A stretch of DNA of 64,000 bases from Cyanobacteria bacterium M_surface_10_m2_119 (GCA_016882525.1 VGPU01000002.1:1-64000), one strand, 5' to 3'. Positions 26,686 to 36,021 are shown, numbered from the stretch's first letter. Numbers and translations are program-made. Notes: a model not told the origin generated them from the letters alone.

Positions 26686-27948
26686 ATGGCCCCGGCCAGC
26701 AGGCCGGCTGCGGTGCTGGAGCCTCCCTCCGGCTTCGATCTGGTGGTGGTCGGGGGAGGCCCTGCGGGTGCCATGGCCGCTGCCACGGCCGCGCGCAGCG
26801 GCCTGGCCGTGGCCCTGGTGGAGAAGCGCCGTGTGCCGCGCCACAAGCCCTGCGGCGGAGGCCTGCCCCTGCCGGTGCGCTCGGAGCTAGCCGGCCTGGT
26901 GCCGGAAGCGGTGGTGGACACCCGGGTGCGCTGGATGCGCCACAGCTGGGCCTTTCGGGAAGCGGTGGAAGCCTGCGTGGATCCGCCAGGAACCCCCGGT
27001 GACGCCTCCCGGGGCCTGTGGATGGTGCAGCGTCCGCGCTTTGATCAGGCGCTGGTGGCGGCGGCGGTCGCCGCCGGTGCGCAGCTGCTGGAGGGTCACA
27101 GCTTTGTGGGGCTGGAGACGGGTTGCGATGGACTGCAGGTGCACCTGCGCGGACCGGGTGGATCGAAGCCCCAGCCCCTGCGGGCACGCCATCTGATCGG
27201 CGCCGATGGAGCGGCAGGGGGGGTGGCCGCTGCCACCGGTCTGCGCCCTTCCCCGCGCATCGCCCTGGCTCTGGAGCTGGAGGTGCCCCATCAATGGGAG
27301 GGCAACGATCCGTTGGTGCGCCCGGATCTGCTCCACCTCGATTACGGCGTGCTGCGCCGGGGGTACGCCTGGGTGTTTCCCAAGGCCGATCACCTCAACA
27401 TCGGTGCCGGCCTGTTCCACGGCCGGCGCCGGGATGTGCGGCGGGATCCGACCGCCCGCACCCGCATCCGCGCGGCGATCGATGGCTACGCCGCTGCCCT
27501 CGGCGTGGCGGCGCACCGCCTGGAGGGCCTGCGGGTCTACGCCCACCCGCTGCCGTTCTGGGATGGACCCGAGCCCCTGCACACGCCCGATGGGCGGGTG
27601 CTGCTGGTAGGAGATGCCGCTGGCCTGATCAATCCCCTGTTCGGCGATGGCCTCTTCCATGCGATCCGCAGTGGCCGACTCGCGGCCGAGGCCGTGGTGG
27701 CCGGGGAGCCCACGAGCCACACGGCGCGGGTGCATGACCTGCTGGCGGCCGACTTCGAGGCGGCCCGGCGTCTGGCCCGCCTCTTCTACAGCCTGCCCGG
27801 CCTCACGTACCGTCACGCCATCAGCCTGCCGCAGGCGACCCCCCTGGCCGTGCGCCTGTTGGGCGGTGAGCTTTCGTTCCGTGGCCTGGGCCGCCGGGCG
27901 CTCCGGCGCATCGCCCGGGGTTGGCTGGCCGAGTGGCGCGGCGGCTGA
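26686..27948 (+). CDS. Geranylgeranyl reductase-family FAD-dependent oxidoreductase
   Basis: A 420-aa flavoprotein with an FAD Rossmann motif (LVVVGGGPAGAMAAATAARSG), the GGR family KPCGGGLP signature, and a C-terminal GDAAGLINPLFGDGLFHAI. ChlP-like reductases of this family saturate isoprenoid double bonds in chlorophyll, tocopherol or lipid synthesis. Sequence alone does not show which substrate applies, and ChlP itself is usually more conserved. The start is ATG 26686 after trpC; a TTG at 26680 would overlap the trpC stop by four bases. Confidence 0.82.
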   Translation: MAPASRPAAVLEPPSGFDLVVVGGGPAGAMAAATAARSGLAVALVEKRRVPRHKPCGGGLPLPVRSELAGLVPEAVVDTRVRWMRHSWAFREAVEACVDPPGTPGDASRGLWMVQRPRFDQALVAAAVAAGAQLLEGHSFVGLETGCDGLQVHLRGPGGSKPQPLRARHLIGADGAAGGVAAATGLRPSPRIALALELEVPHQWEGNDPLVRPDLLHLDYGVLRRGYAWVFPKADHLNIGAGLFHGRRRDVRRDPTARTRIRAAIDGYAAALGVAAHRLEGLRVYAHPLPFWDGPEPLHTPDGRVLLVGDAAGLINPLFGDGLFHAIRSGRLAAEAVVAGEPTSHTARVHDLLAADFEAARRLARLFYSLPGLTYRHAISLPQATPLAVRLLGGELSFRGLGRRALRRIARGWLAEWRGG

Positions 27949-27980
27949 GGGGCGCCAGGCCGCTGCTCGACAGGGCACGC

Positions 27981-28014
27981 AAAAAAAAGCCAGCACCCCG
28001 GAAGGATGCTGGCC
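27981..28014 (-). terminator. Intrinsic terminator of rpsD
   Basis: On the minus strand GGCCAGCATCC and GGGGTGCTGGC form an 11-bp stem around a short TTCC loop. Eight consecutive T follow. It lies 28 bases after the rpsD stop codon. Confidence 0.93.
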
Positions 28015-28041
28015 AGAGATGGAACTGGGTGTTCGGAAGTC

Positions 28042-28650
28042 TCAGACCTTGCGGCTGTAGAACTCCACCACCAGCAGTTCGTTGATTTCAAGGGCGACCC
28101 ACTCGCGCTCGCACTTGCTGATCACCTTGGCGGTGAACTTGGCCTTGTCGAATTCGAGGTGGGGCGGGATGTTGGCCAGACCGGGGAATTCCAGGTTGGT
28201 CTCAGCCAGCTTGCGGGAGGCCTTACGCTCGCGCACGGCGATCACATCGCCGGCCTTGCACTGGTAGCTGGGAATGTCGACGACGCGGCCGTTCACCGTG
28301 ATGTGGCCGTGGTTCACGAACTGGCGCGCACCGGGCACGGTGGGGCCGAAGCCGAGACGGAAGCAGACGTTGTCGAGACGGTTCTCGAGCAGCTTGAGCA
28401 GGTTGGTTCCGGTGGAACCCTCCTGGGCGCGCGCTTTCTTCACGTAGCGCACGAGCTGGCGCTCGGAGATGCCGTAGTTGAAGCGAAGCTTCTGCTTCTC
28501 TTCGAGGCGGATGGCGTATTCGGAGCGCTTGCGACGGGCTTGGCCGTGCTGACCGGGGGGATAAGACCGCTTGGCGGACTTACGGGTGAGACCGGGGAGG
28601 TCTCCCAAGCGCCGCGTGATCCTCAGGCGAGGGCCGCGGTAGCGAGACAT
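28042..28650 (-). CDS. rpsD: 30S ribosomal protein S4
   Basis: S4 nucleates 30S assembly by binding the 5' domain of 16S rRNA. The 202-aa protein opens [20 protein letters not shown] and includes the S4 RNA-binding domain from [11 protein letters not shown] to [16 protein letters not shown]. The ending [11 protein letters not shown] is the usual S4 C-terminus. It is a single-gene unit with a strong terminator. Base 28650 is the first base of the start codon, and yidD runs away in the other direction. Confidence 0.97.
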   Translation of the reverse strand: MSRYRGPRLRITRRLGDLPGLTRKSAKRSYPPGQHGQARRKRSEYAIRLEEKQKLRFNYGISERQLVRYVKKARAQEGSTGTNLLKLLENRLDNVCFRLGFGPTVPGARQFVNHGHITVNGRVVDIPSYQCKAGDVIAVRERKASRKLAETNLEFPGLANIPPHLEFDKAKFTAKVISKCEREWVALEINELLVVEFYSRKV

Positions 28651-28711
28651 GGAAAACGTTCAAAGGACGGAAGGAAGGCGACTGCTCCGGGGGATCGGCC
28701 ATGCTGGAAGG

Positions 28712-29056
28712 ATGCAGCAGAGCCGGCCTGCCATGCAGCGCCAACGATCGATCCTATCGGTCGGCCCCGAGGCCCTCGGCCTCTCCCCCTGGCCGGTGTC
28801 CCCGGAGATCCGGATCACTCCGGCTGCGGGCTTGTCCCACGGGATCGGCGTCCTGCTGCTGGGCCTGATCGCTGCCTATCGCCGCTGGCTCTCACCCCTG
28901 CTGGGGCCGCGCTGCCGGTTCATTCCCAGCTGCAGCGCCTATGGCCTGGAGGCCATCCAGCGCCATGGCCCCTGGCGTGGCGGTTGGCTCACCCTGGGGC
29001 GGCTGCTGCGCTGTCACCCCTTCACCCCCTGCGGCTGTGACCCGGTGCCCGACTGA
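28712..29056 (+). CDS. yidD: Membrane protein insertion efficiency factor YidD
   Basis: The YidD core fills the C-terminal 75 residues: [35 protein letters not shown], then [18 protein letters not shown]. The three conserved cysteines and RxCRFxPSCSxY are present. YidD assists YidC in inserting membrane proteins. Usual length is 70-90 aa, so the 115 aa from the ATG at 28712 may be over-long. An ATG at 28733 or an internal TTG near the core are alternatives. The next gene starts inside its stop (TGATG). Confidence 0.9.
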   Translation: MQQSRPAMQRQRSILSVGPEALGLSPWPVSPEIRITPAAGLSHGIGVLLLGLIAAYRRWLSPLLGPRCRFIPSCSAYGLEAIQRHGPWRGGWLTLGRLLRCHPFTPCGCDPVPD

Positions 29057-29319
29057 TGGCGGAACTGTTGCTCTACACCCGTCAGGGCTGTTGTCTGTGT
29101 GAGGGCCTGGAGGAGAAGTTGCGGGCCCTCCAGCCCCCTCCGTTGCTCCATCGGGTGGATGTGGATGGAGACCCGGCCCTCCAGGCCCGCTTCGGGCTGG
29201 AGGTGCCGGTGCTGGTGGTGTGCACTCCGGCCGGTGAGCGCCAGCTGCCGCGGGTGCCTCCCCGCCTGGCTGCGGCCCAACTGCGCCGCTGGCTCGAGAC
29301 CCAGGGGGTTGGCGACTGA
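29056..29319 (+). CDS. Glutaredoxin-family (DUF836-like) protein
   Basis: An 87-aa thioredoxin-fold protein: LLLYTRQGCCLCEGLEEKL carries a CCLC active-site motif, followed by DVDGDPALQARFGLEVPVLVV with the cis-proline. This matches the small glutaredoxin-like DUF836 family. It probably catalyses or senses thiol-disulfide exchange; partner unknown. Its ATG shares one base with the yidD stop, so it is likely translated with yidD. Confidence 0.85.
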   Translation: MAELLLYTRQGCCLCEGLEEKLRALQPPPLLHRVDVDGDPALQARFGLEVPVLVVCTPAGERQLPRVPPRLAAAQLRRWLETQGVGD

Positions 29320-29443
29320 GGGCCCCGGCTGCGGCACCGCCCCCCTTCGCCATCCGAACCACTGACATCCAACGGTTTGGTTCCGGCTGAACGTGCTGCT
29401 GGCCAATCCCACTTAGAACGGGCGCCAACCGCGCGAACCGGCG

Positions 29444-30949
29444 ATGACCTGCCTGCTCCACTCCCTCCTGCACCAGGTGGGCCTGGAGGTGCCTGCCGAC
29501 CTCCCCAACGGGGAAGTGCGGCTGGTGAGCTGTGATTCCCGTCGCCTCGGCGCCGGCACCCTGTTTGTGGGTCTGCCGGGTGCCCAGGCCGATGGTGGTC
29601 GCTTCTGGCGGGAGGCGCTGGCTGCCGGAGCCGTCGCCGCCGTGATCGGTCCCGAGGCGGCTGCCGCAGAACCGCCTGGGGCCGGTGATCCGGTGGTGGT
29701 GGCGACTGCACCGGTGGCCCGCTGGGCAGGGCTGCTGGCTGCGGCCTTCTGGGGACAGCCCAGCCAGCGCATGGCCCTGATCGGGGTCACCGGTACCAAC
29801 GGGAAGACCACCACCACCCACCTGATCGAACACCTGGCTGACCATGCCGGCCACCCCTCCGCTCTGTTCGGCACGCTGGTGAACCGCTGGCCCGGTCACA
29901 GCGTGACGGCTCAGCACACCACCGCCTTTGCCGATCTGCTGCAGGCCCAGCTGGCCCAGGCGGTCGAGGCCGGTGCCGGCATCGCCGCCATGGAAGTGAG
30001 TTCCCATGCCCTCGATCAGCAGCGGGTGGCGGGCTGCCGTTTCGCGGGCGCGATCTTCACGAACCTCACCCAGGATCACCTGGATTACCACCCGTCGATG
30101 CAGGCCTACTTCGAGGCGAAGGCCCTGCTCTTCTCTCCCGGCTTCCTGGGCGGGGGTGCGGTCGTCAATGTCGACGATCCCTGGGGGGCTCAGTTGGCGG
30201 AACGGCTGCTGGCCGCCGGGGAGGGGGCCTGCTGGCGCAGCTCGCTCCTGTCAGGCAGCACTGAGCTGACGATCACCGATCTGGAGCTGGGCAGTGACGG
30301 GGTGCGGGGCCGGTTGGTCAGTCCTGTCGGCGATGGGCTCTTCCGCTCACCCCTGGTGGGCCGCTTCAACCTGATGAATCTCCTCCAGGCCGTGGGTGCG
30401 CTGCTGCAGCAGGGCATTCCCCTGGCGCCGCTGCTCGATGGTCTGGCCAGTTTCCGCGGGGTTCCCGGTCGTATGGAGCGGGTGCGGGTGGGCGATGGCC
30501 AGGGCCGCCCTGCCGTGCTTGTGGATTACGCCCACACCCCGGATGGTCTCGAGAATGCCCTGGCCGCCTGCCGGCCTTTCACCCGCGGCCGCCTGGTGTG
30601 CGTCTTCGGCTGTGGGGGTGACCGGGACCGCAGCAAGCGCCCGCAGATGGGGGCGATTGCCGCTCGCCTTGCCGATGAGGTGGTGGTGACGTCCGATAAC
30701 CCACGCACGGAGGATCCCCAGCAGATCCTGGAGGATGTGGTCGCGGGGATTCCGGCAGGCACGTTGCTGCGCGTGGAGGCCGATCGGGCCACGGCGATCG
30801 CCTCTGCCGTGGCCCAGGCCGCCGCCGAGGATCTGGTGCTGATCGCCGGCAAGGGACACGAGGACTATCAGATCCTCGGCACCACCAAGATCCATTTCGA
30901 CGACCGGGAGGAGGCGGAAAAGGCCCTGCGGCTGCGCCTGGTGGGCTGA
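29444..30949 (+). CDS. murE: UDP-N-acetylmuramoyl-tripeptide synthetase MurE (meso-DAP adding)
   Basis: MurE adds the third residue to the peptidoglycan stem. The ATP motif is [32 protein letters not shown] and [14 protein letters not shown] are family blocks. The specificity motif DNPRTEDP near residue 425 is the meso-diaminopimelate signature, as expected for a Gram-negative-type wall. The C-terminal GKGHEDYQ is conserved. Length is 501 aa. The ATG at 29444 begins [14 protein letters not shown]. The 124-bp gap upstream may hold its promoter. Confidence 0.95.
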   Translation: MTCLLHSLLHQVGLEVPADLPNGEVRLVSCDSRRLGAGTLFVGLPGAQADGGRFWREALAAGAVAAVIGPEAAAAEPPGAGDPVVVATAPVARWAGLLAAAFWGQPSQRMALIGVTGTNGKTTTTHLIEHLADHAGHPSALFGTLVNRWPGHSVTAQHTTAFADLLQAQLAQAVEAGAGIAAMEVSSHALDQQRVAGCRFAGAIFTNLTQDHLDYHPSMQAYFEAKALLFSPGFLGGGAVVNVDDPWGAQLAERLLAAGEGACWRSSLLSGSTELTITDLELGSDGVRGRLVSPVGDGLFRSPLVGRFNLMNLLQAVGALLQQGIPLAPLLDGLASFRGVPGRMERVRVGDGQGRPAVLVDYAHTPDGLENALAACRPFTRGRLVCVFGCGGDRDRSKRPQMGAIAARLADEVVVTSDNPRTEDPQQILEDVVAGIPAGTLLRVEADRATAIASAVAQAAAEDLVLIAGKGHEDYQILGTTKIHFDDREEAEKALRLRLVG

Positions 30950-30966
30950 TCCGAGGGCCTCAGACC

Positions 30967-31752
30967 TCACTCGGGACGGGCCGTGGCCAGGTTCACCTTT
31001 CGCTGATGGATGTCGCGCTCGTTCACCCAGCCGCCACCGTCCATCTCCAGCCAGGTGCCCGAGCGCCGGCCCGTGAGGGAGAGGGCCTGGCCATTGCTCA
31101 CCTCCCGGCGGACCTGGGAGGTGTCGTCGGCCAGCTCGTGGATCCGCACGCGGCCATGGCTGCCCCGGGCCTCGGCGAGGAAGGAGGTGGCGGTGCGGCT
31201 GCCGGAGGCCTCGGTCGCCGGCTCACGCTCCGCATCCAGGGGACTGGCCAGGCTTGAGGCTTGCCGGTCGCGGTTGCGCAGGGCAGCCCAGCTCAGGCCA
31301 GCCAGGCCGATGGGCAGCAGCAACCACCAGCCACGGGAGCGGTCGACCGGTCTGCCGCCGTCGCCTGTGGTGGCCATGGAGCGGCTGAAGTCAGTGCCGA
31401 AATCGGTGCGCGCCACGTTGCCGTTCACCTGCGCCCCCAACTGGCCCAGGGTGCCCAGCACTCCCTGGCGAACGCTGTAGGGGCAGGTGAGTCGGGCCTG
31501 CTGGACCCCGTCACGGGTGAGGTTGAACACGATCTCAACCCGGTCGGCGTCGAGGGTGCGACTGGAGACGACGGTGGCCTGGTCCGTTTTCCAGCCCTGG
31601 CTGGCTGCCTGCCGCAGGCAGGAGGTGCGGGCCGTGCGCAGCAGCTCCTCCGATGAGACGGCCTGGGCGGCATCGTGGCCGCCCAGCAGGGCCAGGGTGG
31701 CCGCGGCTGTCAGCAGACCCCGACGCAGGCGGGTTGGGTACACCTGGTTCAT
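30967..31752 (-). CDS. Exported SH3-like domain protein
   Basis: A 261-aa protein with a signal peptide (LLTAAATLALLGGHDAAQA). A globular extracytoplasmic domain with two Cys follows. A single membrane helix (WWLLLPIGLAGLSWAAL, about residues 141-157) comes next. The C-terminal 60 residues look like a bacterial SH3 fold (RVRIHELADDTSQVRREVSN to GTWLEMDGGGWVNERDI). Family not recognised beyond SH3-like. It converges on murE with an 18-bp gap. Confidence 0.7.
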   Translation of the reverse strand: MNQVYPTRLRRGLLTAAATLALLGGHDAAQAVSSEELLRTARTSCLRQAASQGWKTDQATVVSSRTLDADRVEIVFNLTRDGVQQARLTCPYSVRQGVLGTLGQLGAQVNGNVARTDFGTDFSRSMATTGDGGRPVDRSRGWWLLLPIGLAGLSWAALRNRDRQASSLASPLDAEREPATEASGSRTATSFLAEARGSHGRVRIHELADDTSQVRREVSNGQALSLTGRRSGTWLEMDGGGWVNERDIHQRKVNLATARPE

Positions 31753-32127
31753 GGTTTGAAGACAAGGGAAAGGAACAGGGGGTGAGGTCTTGCCGTGGCC
31801 GTTCAGGAGCCAGGACAGAACTCCATGGCTGGAGCCGGCGTCGTCGTGGATGGCATGGGGTTGCGCCGATCCGTGCCCACGGTTTCAACGTATGAACAGC
31901 TGAGCGAATGGCAACACAGCCAAGACGACGGGCGCAGAGCTCAACGGAATGCGCAATGCATCCAGCCTGGATTGCCTGATTTTTCGCCGCATGAAGGATG
32001 AAGCGAGGGCTCGCGCTGTCGGCAGCGACTGCGGACGGCAGTTCACCTGTTGCAGTGGCCTGTCATGCGCAGATCTGATGGCACCATGGGGCCGCTTTCT
32101 CCCGCGTGTATGGCTTCAAGACCATCG
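31753..32127. other. 375-bp intergenic stretch between SH3-like gene and aquaporin
   Basis: The two genes diverge from here, so promoters for both must lie inside. No ORF has convincing coding character, no tRNA or hairpin-plus-T-run is visible, and I cannot pick a clear -35/-10 pair. A slightly AT-richer patch (GATTGCCTGATTTTTCGCC, about 31970-31990) is the most likely regulatory part. Confidence 0.4.
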
Positions 32128-32848
32128 ATGGCCAAGACTTTTCTGGCCGAGTTGTTCGGCACCTTCTGGCTGGTGCTCGGCGGTTGCGGCAGTGCCGTTC
32201 TGGCGGCTGCCTTCCCCTACAGCGAAGCGGCCTCCAACCCCTTCGGCCTGGGGTTTCTTGGGGTCGCCCTGGCCTTTGGTCTCACCCTGCTCACGATGGC
32301 CTACGCCATCGGACATATTTCCGGCTGCCACATCAATCCCGCGGTGAGCTTCGGCCTCTGGGCCTGCGGTCGCTTCCCGGGATCGCAGCTGCTCACTTAC
32401 ATCGTGGCCCAGGTGCTGGGCGCGATCATCGCCGGAGGCTTCCTCTACCTGGTGGCCAGTGGGCGTGATGGCTTCAGTCTCACCGGAAGCAATCCCTGGC
32501 CACCAACGGCTGGGGTGCCCATTCCCCTGGTGGGTATGGCTTTCTCTCTGCGCTGGCACTGGAACTGGTGCTCACGTTCTTCTTCCTGCTGGTGATCCTC
32601 GGGCCACCGACCGGCTGGCGCCCACCGGCTTTGCCGGAGTGCCCATCGGTCTGTCCCTCACCCTGATTCACCTGATCAGCATTCCGGTCACCAACACCTC
32701 GGTGAACCCGGCCCGCAGCACCGGGGTGGCGGTCTGGGCAGGCGCCGAGGCGATGGGCCAGCTCTGGCTGTTCTGGCTGGCTCCGATCGTGGGGGCGTTG
32801 CTGGCCGGCTGGGTCTACCGCGCCCTCCTTGAAGAACGTTCTGCCTGA
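32128..32848 (+). pseudogene. aqpZ: Aquaporin Z, disrupted by two single-base frameshifts
   Basis: The N-terminal part reads [20 protein letters not shown] and carries the first NPA box in [14 protein letters not shown]. At about 32494 the frame is lost: CCC where CCCC would continue [16 protein letters not shown] second shift at about 32601 (GGG for GGGG) restores the final frame, which runs [17 protein letters not shown] to the second NPA box SVNPARST. Correcting both gives an uninterrupted six-helix AqpZ of about 240 aa. Both shifts are one-base losses in G/C runs, so sequence error is a serious alternative to real inactivation. Its 3' end overlaps the aminotransferase by 34 bp. Confidence 0.88.
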
Positions 32849-34089
32849 GGGGGCACCCTGGCCTCGGCCAGGCTCTCCAGCAGCTGCTCCAGCTCGGCCT
32901 CCTCACTCACAATGTGGGTGCAGGCCCGCAGGCAGGCTGGACTCTCCAGACTGCGCAGCCAGATCCGCTCCCGCCCGAGGGCATTCACCATGGCTTCCGG
33001 GCTCGGGGCATCAGGGTCCCGCATCCGGAAGCTCACCAGGCCAGCCGGGGGCGGCGCTGTGAGCAGGGTCTCGAGCGCGGGATTGTGCTGCAGCCCCGTC
33101 CAGAGCCGGGTGGCCAAGCCCTGGATCCGTTGGTGGCGGGCCTGGTCGGATCCCTCCGCTTCCAGCAGCTGCAGCGATTGATCCAGGCCGGCAAAGAGCG
33201 GGATGCAGGAGGTGGCCACTTCAAACCGGCGCGCGTCGGCATGAAAGCCCCCCTCAGCGCTGCCCTCGTCGCTGAGGCTGCGCCAGCCGATCAGGGTGGG
33301 CCGGGCCTCCGCCAGCAGCCGTTCCGAGAGGGCCACCACCCCCAGTCCTTCCGGGCCGCAGCACCACTTGTGGCCGGTGCAGGCGTAGATGTCAGCCGCG
33401 GCGGCGGCCCGCTGCACGGGCAGCGAACCCAGGCTCTGGGCCCCATCCACCAGCAACCAGGGGGATGCCGGATGCCGGTGCAGCAGGGAGGCGATTGCGG
33501 GGATCGGCATCAACTGGCCGGTGTTCCAGAGCAGGTGGGAGATCACCACCAGGCGGGTCTGCGGGGTGAGGGCTGCCTCCAGCCGCTCCAGCACCAGGGC
33601 TTCGGCCTGCTCCGCATTGCCGCGCAGATCGGCGATCGCCAGCGGCTGAATCTGCAGCTGGTGGCGACGGGCCAGTTCCCGGCAGGCCGCCACCAGTCCT
33701 GGATGCTCACAATCACTGATCAGGAGGTGCTCACCGGGTGTCCAGGGCAGACCCCAGAGCGGCAGCACGCAGCCAGAGGTCACGTTTTCGGTGAAGGCCA
33801 GGCGTTGGCTGCTCACCCCCAGCCAACCGGCAAGTCGCTGGCGCAGCCGGGCCACGATGCCCTCCACCTCCGGCCAGACGGCGTTGGTGAAGGGGCCGAG
33901 CTCCTGGATGGTGCTCCAGCAGCGCTGAATCGCCTCCAGCGAGGGGGTGGGCAGGGGCCCCTGGCCCCCGTAGTTGAAGTAGGTCTTGTGGGCCAGGGCC
34001 GGCATCTGCTGGCGCAACCCCCCGTCTGCACTGGCCCCTTGGGGTGCGGGGAACTCGTTAGCGTGACGGCGCTGGGGTGCTGCTTCCAT
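32815..34089 (-). CDS. Class V aminotransferase / cysteine desulfurase-like PLP protein
   Basis: A fold-type I PLP enzyme of about 424 aa. The cofactor lysine is in [18 protein letters not shown], the PLP aspartate in [15 protein letters not shown], and substrate residues in [17 protein letters not shown]. This group includes isopenicillin-N-epimerase-like and cysteine-desulfurase-like proteins; the specific reaction is uncertain. The ATG at 34089 overlaps the divergent protease ATG; the ATG at 34005 ([15 protein letters not shown]) is more conserved in position and would leave about 80 bp for a protease promoter. Confidence 0.82.
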   Translation of the reverse strand: MEAAPQRRHANEFPAPQGASADGGLRQQMPALAHKTYFNYGGQGPLPTPSLEAIQRCWSTIQELGPFTNAVWPEVEGIVARLRQRLAGWLGVSSQRLAFTENVTSGCVLPLWGLPWTPGEHLLISDCEHPGLVAACRELARRHQLQIQPLAIADLRGNAEQAEALVLERLEAALTPQTRLVVISHLLWNTGQLMPIPAIASLLHRHPASPWLLVDGAQSLGSLPVQRAAAAADIYACTGHKWCCGPEGLGVVALSERLLAEARPTLIGWRSLSDEGSAEGGFHADARRFEVATSCIPLFAGLDQSLQLLEAEGSDQARHQRIQGLATRLWTGLQHNPALETLLTAPPPAGLVSFRMRDPDAPSPEAMVNALGRERIWLRSLESPACLRACTHIVSEEAELEQLLESLAEARVPPQAERSSRRAR

Positions 34090-34623
34090 GGGATTGCCCA
34101 CTGACGCCATCATCGATCAGAGCTGGGCGCGGAGCCTGAGCCGCTTTGCCGGGGGGCGCACCGTTCGCTACTGGATCAATGACCAGGCCCGCACCCTCGA
34201 CGACGGCACCCGGGCCGAGGCCATCTCCCGCTCGGAAGCGACCTTCATCCGCCAGACCATGGCCGAGGTGGATGCACTCACCGGCTTGAAGCTGGTGGAG
34301 AAAAAATGGCCACGCAACACCGACATCGACCTCTACCGCGTGGCCGACTACCGCCAGAAGGGGTTGCTGGGGGAGACCACCCGCTACCGCGGCTGGTTTG
34401 AGATCACCTGGGAAGACCGCGGTGGCAATCAGGTCACCAAGGATGAGCGCTGGACGATCACCCACGAGATCGGCCATGTCTTCGGTCTGGACCATCCCTA
34501 TGGCCAGCCCTATTCCGGCCGGTATGACACCAGCACACGATCATGTCGTACAACGTCTCGTCGAATACGGGTTTCACACGCACGGATGTGGCCGCACTCC
34601 AGAAGCTCTGGGGTGCGGCCTGA
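34088..34623 (+). pseudogene. Metzincin zinc protease (matrixin/serralysin-like), frameshifted
   Basis: The first 150 codons carry the metzincin zinc site ITHEIGHVFGLDHP (HExxHxxGxxH). At about 34534 one base appears lost: AGCACACG where AGCGACACG would continue DTSDTIMSYN. In the other frame the Met-turn IMSYNVSSNTGFTRTDVAAL and the ending LQKLWGAA follow, with stop TGA at 34621. Restored length is about 178 aa. There is no signal peptide, so secretion, if any, would need another route. As read, the frame ends in junk after RYDTSTRS. Confidence 0.8.
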
Positions 34624-34632
34624 AGGGAGCCG

Positions 34633-35685
34633 TCAGGCTCCCCGTCCGAAGGTCACCTGACAGGCGGCGTTGATCAGCTGGGCCTCGGCGGCGGTGGTGG
34701 GCACGTCTCCGTTGAGCAGGCCTTCCTCGCAGTCGGCTTCCATCTCGTAGGTGCCGTAGCCGTTGTTCACCGCAAAGGTCACGCCGCTCTGGGCGATCGG
34801 TTGCACGGTGCCGTAGTAGAGCTGCCAATTGGTGTTGGGAACCACGACCACCGTCTGGCGGCGCTCGATCGCCCTGTCGATCGCATTGTTCAAGATGGCG
34901 GCGGTGGTGAGGGCGGTGACACCCCAGACGACCGACTGACCGACCCACCAGCCCCACGGCGGGGAACTCCAACCGCCGTACCAGCCACCGCCCCAGGGCC
35001 GGTTGCCGTACCAACCGCGGTTTTGGGCCCAGCCGGGCGAGCCATAGAAGTTGTTGTTCACCACGGTGCGCCGCGTCCAGATGTTGCGGTCGCGCCGGTT
35101 GTAATCCCGCCAGCGGTTGCTGTCCCAATCCTTCCAGCGGTTCTTGTCCTTGGCTTTGCGCTCATCCCAGCCGCGGTCATAACCCCGCTCAAACCCCTTG
35201 TCTTTGCCTTTGTCCTTGCCTTTCTGGAATCCTTCCTCGTAGCCGGCGGTGGTGCCTTTCTTGTAACCCTTGTCCTTCCCTTTTTCGAGGCCTTCCTGGT
35301 AAATGCGGTCGCGCTCCTTCTGATTCAGCTTGTTGCTGCGCGAATCTGTTGAATTCTTTTTATTCTGGTTTTGCTGTTGGTTGTTGTGCTGCTGTTTCTG
35401 TTGTTTTTGTTGTTGTTCCTTCTTCTTTTTCTTCTTTTTGTCGCTGTCGTTGTCCTGTTGGTTGGCGATCAGCAGGCCCCGGTCGGAGACGCCGGCCTGG
35501 GTGCCCTGCCAGGTCGAGGTTGATCCAGCTGGCGAGAGACTGGGCTGGGCCGCCAGCACGGGCAGGGGGCCCGTGCTGGCCATCAGGGCGGCCATCGCCA
35601 GGGCCGGCAGGCTGAGCCGGTGTCTGGCGGACACGCCAGGTCGCTCAGGCGGTTGGGGCTGGTGCCTCAGAACGTCGGATCGCAT
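34633..35685 (-). CDS. Exported Lys/Gln/Asn-rich protein with GKDKG-type repeats
   Basis: A 350-aa protein with an N-terminal signal peptide (LALPA-type segment ending PLPVLAAQP). A tract of Lys then Gln/Asn covers about residues 82-110 (DKKKKKKKEQQQKQQKQQ). Short repeats follow (GLEKGKDKGYKKG, GFQKGKDKGKDKGFERG), then a Trp/Arg/Asn-rich region and a Trp/Gly-rich stretch with a hydrophobic segment (VVWGVTALTTAAIL). A C-terminal globular part has two Cys. I do not recognise the family. The Lys/Gln tract is much more AT-rich than its surroundings. The ATG at 35685 or the later one at MAALMAS could be the start. Confidence 0.7.
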   Translation of the reverse strand: MRSDVLRHQPQPPERPGVSARHRLSLPALAMAALMASTGPLPVLAAQPSLSPAGSTSTWQGTQAGVSDRGLLIANQQDNDSDKKKKKKKEQQQKQQKQQHNNQQQNQNKKNSTDSRSNKLNQKERDRIYQEGLEKGKDKGYKKGTTAGYEEGFQKGKDKGKDKGFERGYDRGWDERKAKDKNRWKDWDSNRWRDYNRRDRNIWTRRTVVNNNFYGSPGWAQNRGWYGNRPWGGGWYGGWSSPPWGWWVGQSVVWGVTALTTAAILNNAIDRAIERRQTVVVVPNTNWQLYYGTVQPIAQSGVTFAVNNGYGTYEMEADCEEGLLNGDVPTTAAEAQLINAACQVTFGRGA

Positions 35686-35841
35686 GGGGAAAGGGGTGGC
35701 GTGAACGGATCGGCAGCCTCCGGGCTCCAGAGTGGAGCGGCGTGCTCGCCTGGTTCCACCTTGGTCAGGGGATCACCCGGTAGCCCGACGGAAATGCCCC
35801 CAGGTTGTGACCGGATGTGACTGGAGTCCAGGGGGTTCCGC

Positions 35842-36021
35842 TCAGAGGACCTGGCCCACCATCACGGCGGCCACCGCGGAGAACAGGGTGATGCCGAGGG
35901 CGGTGAGGGGGTTCTGACCCTGGGCAACCGCCAGGCTGGTGACCACACCGGCACCGATGCAGGCCACGGCCAGCTGGCTCACAAGCTCACTGCGATCGCG
36001 GGGGGTGGGGCTGGGAGTCAC
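35842..36021 (-). CDS. 59-aa two-helix membrane protein (absent from ORF track)
   Basis: From a GTG at 36019-36021 the minus strand encodes 59 codons to a TGA at 35842-35844. A charged N-terminus (VTPSPTPRDRSELVSQ) precedes two hydrophobic segments, LAVACIGAGVVTSLAVAQG and LTALGITLFSAVAAVMVGQ, with a short polar turn GQNP between them. The clear helix-turn-helix membrane pattern and lack of another gene in the 400-bp gap support it. Function unknown. Confidence 0.6.
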   Translation of the reverse strand: MTPSPTPRDRSELVSQLAVACIGAGVVTSLAVAQGQNPLTALGITLFSAVAAVMVGQVL

